The notes under the pieces: generated by a model | Told to the model about the DNA's origin: nothing | Seen by the model: the letters and a program-made list of their open reading frames with translations, nothing else | Database searches by the model: none | NCBI RefSeq assembly: GCF_050908995.1 | Contig: NC_135123.1 | Coordinates: forward strand, 15,376,001 to 15,440,000 | Direction: 5' to 3' | Source of the DNA: Andrena cerasifolii | Lineage: Eukaryota; Arthropoda; Insecta; Hymenoptera; Andrenidae | DNA: 64,000 nucleotides | Program-made: the position numbers and the translations under genes | In this document: in pieces, positions 61,247-64,000 of the stretch | Numbering within the stretch: position 1 is the first letter of the stretch | Layout of the letters: every line of letters starts with the position of its first letter

Positions 61247-64000
61247 TTATTGATCCTGACTTGCCCTCTCTGGCGCCGCCAACCTGCAAATTAATATGTT
61301 CGAATGGGTTATATAAACTGCACTTTCTTTGCATCGATTAACTGTTAAAAATTACAATTTTCACTTGCATCAAGACTACACTTACCGATGGATTGTTACG
61401 TAGTCCTCTGCAAGGACATTGGATGTGTCTAAAGGCGTTAAAAATGTGAACTGGCTTTGCGGGTGTGTTTTAGCATGCTCCAAAAGAATGTCCATTATAA
61501 CTCGCCGGTTTACTTTATCCTAATTAAAATAATCATTAACGAACACTACACTTTACATACACATAGAGGACTCTTAACTTTCGCAAATATTATGCACGTA
61601 CCATGAAAACGTCAAATTCGTCTAGGAAATAAAAAGGTAAACCGGTGCAATCCCAAAGTGCTAAAATAAAGGCAACAGTCGAATAAGACCTTTCACCGCC
61701 TGACAATGATCTTGCGTCATTGGTTGACCTTTTAGTATCGTTTTGCGTGTGTACTTCAAGTTCAAGTGTCTTCCGTTCATGGTCGATGTGTATGGCACCC
61801 TGGCAAACAGGTTTAACGCAAAATGATAACATAAAGAAATGAAAATACTCCTGTTGTTCCAGCAGACATTTTCATACATACTGTTTTGTTCCGCAAAGCG
61901 AGCACATTGGAAAATGAACTTTGTATGCTTTTTCCATAAGTGACTTTCATGTCCGCAAATAATTTCTTTCGAGTTTGCAACCGTTTAAGATGTTCCTACA
62001 ACATACAAGCATTAGTTTATTCACATTTATCTTCCTTGTTTGTGACGATGAAAAGAAGTATAAGGATTAAGTTATTCAGTTCAACGTTGTAAATGTTATA
62101 ATCAGGACGAAAGTTTTTTTAAGATCATTTTTAAAAAGCTTTCAGCTGCTGGTGATTTTTAACGTGATCTTTTTATTCACTCTCAAACGATTCGAGTGAC
62201 CACACGAGTGGATGCTTGGGTCGAGTATATTTAAATAACAAAATTCGTCACACCATAAATTATTACGATAGCTGTGCTACAATCACAAATTTGTTGAGAA
62301 ACTTTCTCATGGTTGAGGTACGATTTTCTCTATTTACAGGATATTTGGCCCAATTACGATATCTGCATTATCATGTGCGTAAAGGAGAAAAATGTAATAA
62401 CTCACTTGATAACTTTTTTCAATTTTCGAAGCCAAGTGAAAATCCTTGCCGCACTTTGCTTCTTTTTCTTTTAACTCTTGACGCAATTTTTCTATAGTAC
62501 CCAATTGCCGCTCAATCTCGCGAATCTTGGTTTTCAGATCTTTAGATAATCGTTCAAGTTCCTTGGCAGATCTGTAAAAATATTCGGTTTGCTTTTCGGT
62601 CATACACATTCCAGCAACTAATACGATATACATTATCCGTATACACAGTAAGTTATTAACCTTGCCGTTTCTATTCTTTCGCATCGGTTTGTAGCATTAG
62701 ACACAGCCTTTTCAGTAACCCTTTGTTGCGTCTCCAGCTCCGCGGTTGCATTTTGCAGCGCATGGCGGAATGCCTGCAATTTCTTTGCCGCGTGTCTGCT
62801 CTTTGCACGCATTGCTTCTTTTTCATCCTGCAGTTGTTTTATACTTTCCTAGATAAAAGATGTACGAATGTATAAACACAGGATATTAAAGCGACCTTCA
62901 ATTCAGAAAATACCTTCAAAGGCTGAATTTTTGAGTCCAAGCTCTGCCTTAGTTCTCTATGCCGCTTGACTTCTGCATCTAAGCTCTCAACTTTCTTTTG
63001 AAGCTCAAGAACCTCTACGTTTAAACGAGACTCCTCGCGTTTCTCCTGGTCTAATTTCTTCTCCAACTCGTTCAATTCATTTTTCTGTGCCGAGATTTGT
63101 ATTTATGTTATTTTTATACATTTCACGAATACCTCACTTTTGGATAAAGTACTTACAAATACAGTAACAGATATAGCTTCGTTCGCTTCAATTTTATCCT
63201 TCAGATCATTGATGGACGCTTTATATTGACTTCGAGCCGCATGAAGCTTGGCGACTTTCCCATTCACAGATATTAATTCGGAATTCGAACGTTTCTGTTT
63301 CTCGCAAGCTGTCGTGTACGATTGCATCGCGCTATTCTTCTCGTTATCTATACTACGAATCTCGTCCTCTAATGCGCTGATAGAAAAATCGGTCCATGAG
63401 TTTCACAGTAATCGTACGGCAAAAAGAAAGAAGAGGTAGACGAACATACTTAATCGTGTCTGTAACAGAAACTTGGAGGAATCTCGCTTTCAAGCCACGT
63501 GGCCCGCCGTAGCTCCTATAATTTGGATCTGGGTAGAATGAATCGCCTTGCTGAGTGAAGGCCCGTTTACAATTCCGTGGAACTTTTGTAGCGTCAGACA
63601 TAATGCCCGATGCTTCCGTGCTAGTCGGTATTAACAAAACACATTCAACTTCCCGCTGGTCGATGAGACAATTAGCAACGACAGGATCTGATATATCCAT
63701 TGCGTCTAACAGATTAGAATAATTTGGCGAGTAAGTACAGTGTGCACGAACATCGTGGGCCTAAAAATACGAATGAACTTTTATACAGCGAACTATAACA
63801 TTTTAAAAAACAATTTACTTACTATATTATAGAATTTGCTGCATATGATCTGTGGGGTTCTTTCGTTTAGATAAATCTCTTTCATAATTACATTTAATTC
63901 TTTGGCATCGTGACTATTATCTACACAAAACGTACTAAAAGTGTTGGGTCCTAAATAATTTTCAACGGCAGGTGCCCATGCTGGATTCTTCATTTTTATA
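61247..64000 (-). CDS. SMC6: SMC6, hinge to C-terminal head (5' end outside window)
   Basis: Exons on the minus strand are 64000-63823, 63760-63450, 63376-63157, 63084-62914, 62848-62661, 62571-62406, 61995-61882, 61850-61602, 61519-61386 and 61283-61247, with phases in agreement. They encode 588 visible residues. SMC6 pairs with SMC5 in the ring-shaped SMC5/6 complex that handles recombination intermediates and stalled forks. Residues 1 to about 130 are the hinge (MKNPAWAPAVENYLGPN). About 165-450 form an antiparallel coiled-coil arm rich in Lys, Glu and Leu. The ABC head follows, with signature motif LSGGERS (498-504) and Walker B FYFLDEFD (DE at 526-527). SGGERSYSTVAFILALW matches SMC6 rather than other SMC proteins. 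The Walker A half lies outside the window. The 61882/61850 junction implies a 31-nt intron. Confidence 0.94.

Overview
The window reads as insect nuclear DNA, probably from a bee, ant or other hymenopteran. It has an AT-rich background broken by CpG-rich islands, short introns with GT..AG borders, chitin-binding cuticular protein genes with the insect 12-nt first coding exon, and dense small DNA transposons. The order is an inference from composition and protein character; nothing in the sequence proves it.

Positions 1-21,500 hold no gene I can support. They hold a series of non-autonomous DNA transposons: hAT-type elements at 389-1160, about 2940-3774, 8260-9770, 11343-11709 and 19073-19633, most with 8-bp target duplications, and several fold-back elements with long inverted arms. 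Two GC-rich tracts with strong purine/pyrimidine strand bias lie at about 14,100-15,560 and 19,790-20,990.

Positions 21,586-33,478 form a housekeeping block. It contains the 3' exons of a METTL9-like histidine methyltransferase (+), a complete three-exon conserved nuclear-looking protein I could not name (-, 27984-29207), and a complete four-exon ashwin homologue (+, 32400-33478).

Positions 37,145-58,708 hold a cluster of four RR-2 cuticular protein genes, oriented +, +, -, +. Each has a TATA box, an initiator, a first coding exon of exactly 12 nt and a second exon with the chitin-binding domain. They differ in flanks: one is minimal, one carries a long glutamine-rich tail, and two carry Ala/Pro/Tyr repeat arms. 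More hAT-type and TTAA-flanked elements lie between them.

Positions 61,247-64,000 hold the 3' part of SMC6 on the minus strand, from the hinge to the C-terminal ABC head. It continues beyond the window and includes one junction that appears to need a 31-nt intron. The cuticular genes presumably act together in building chitinous cuticle. METTL9, ashwin and SMC6 are unrelated cellular genes.
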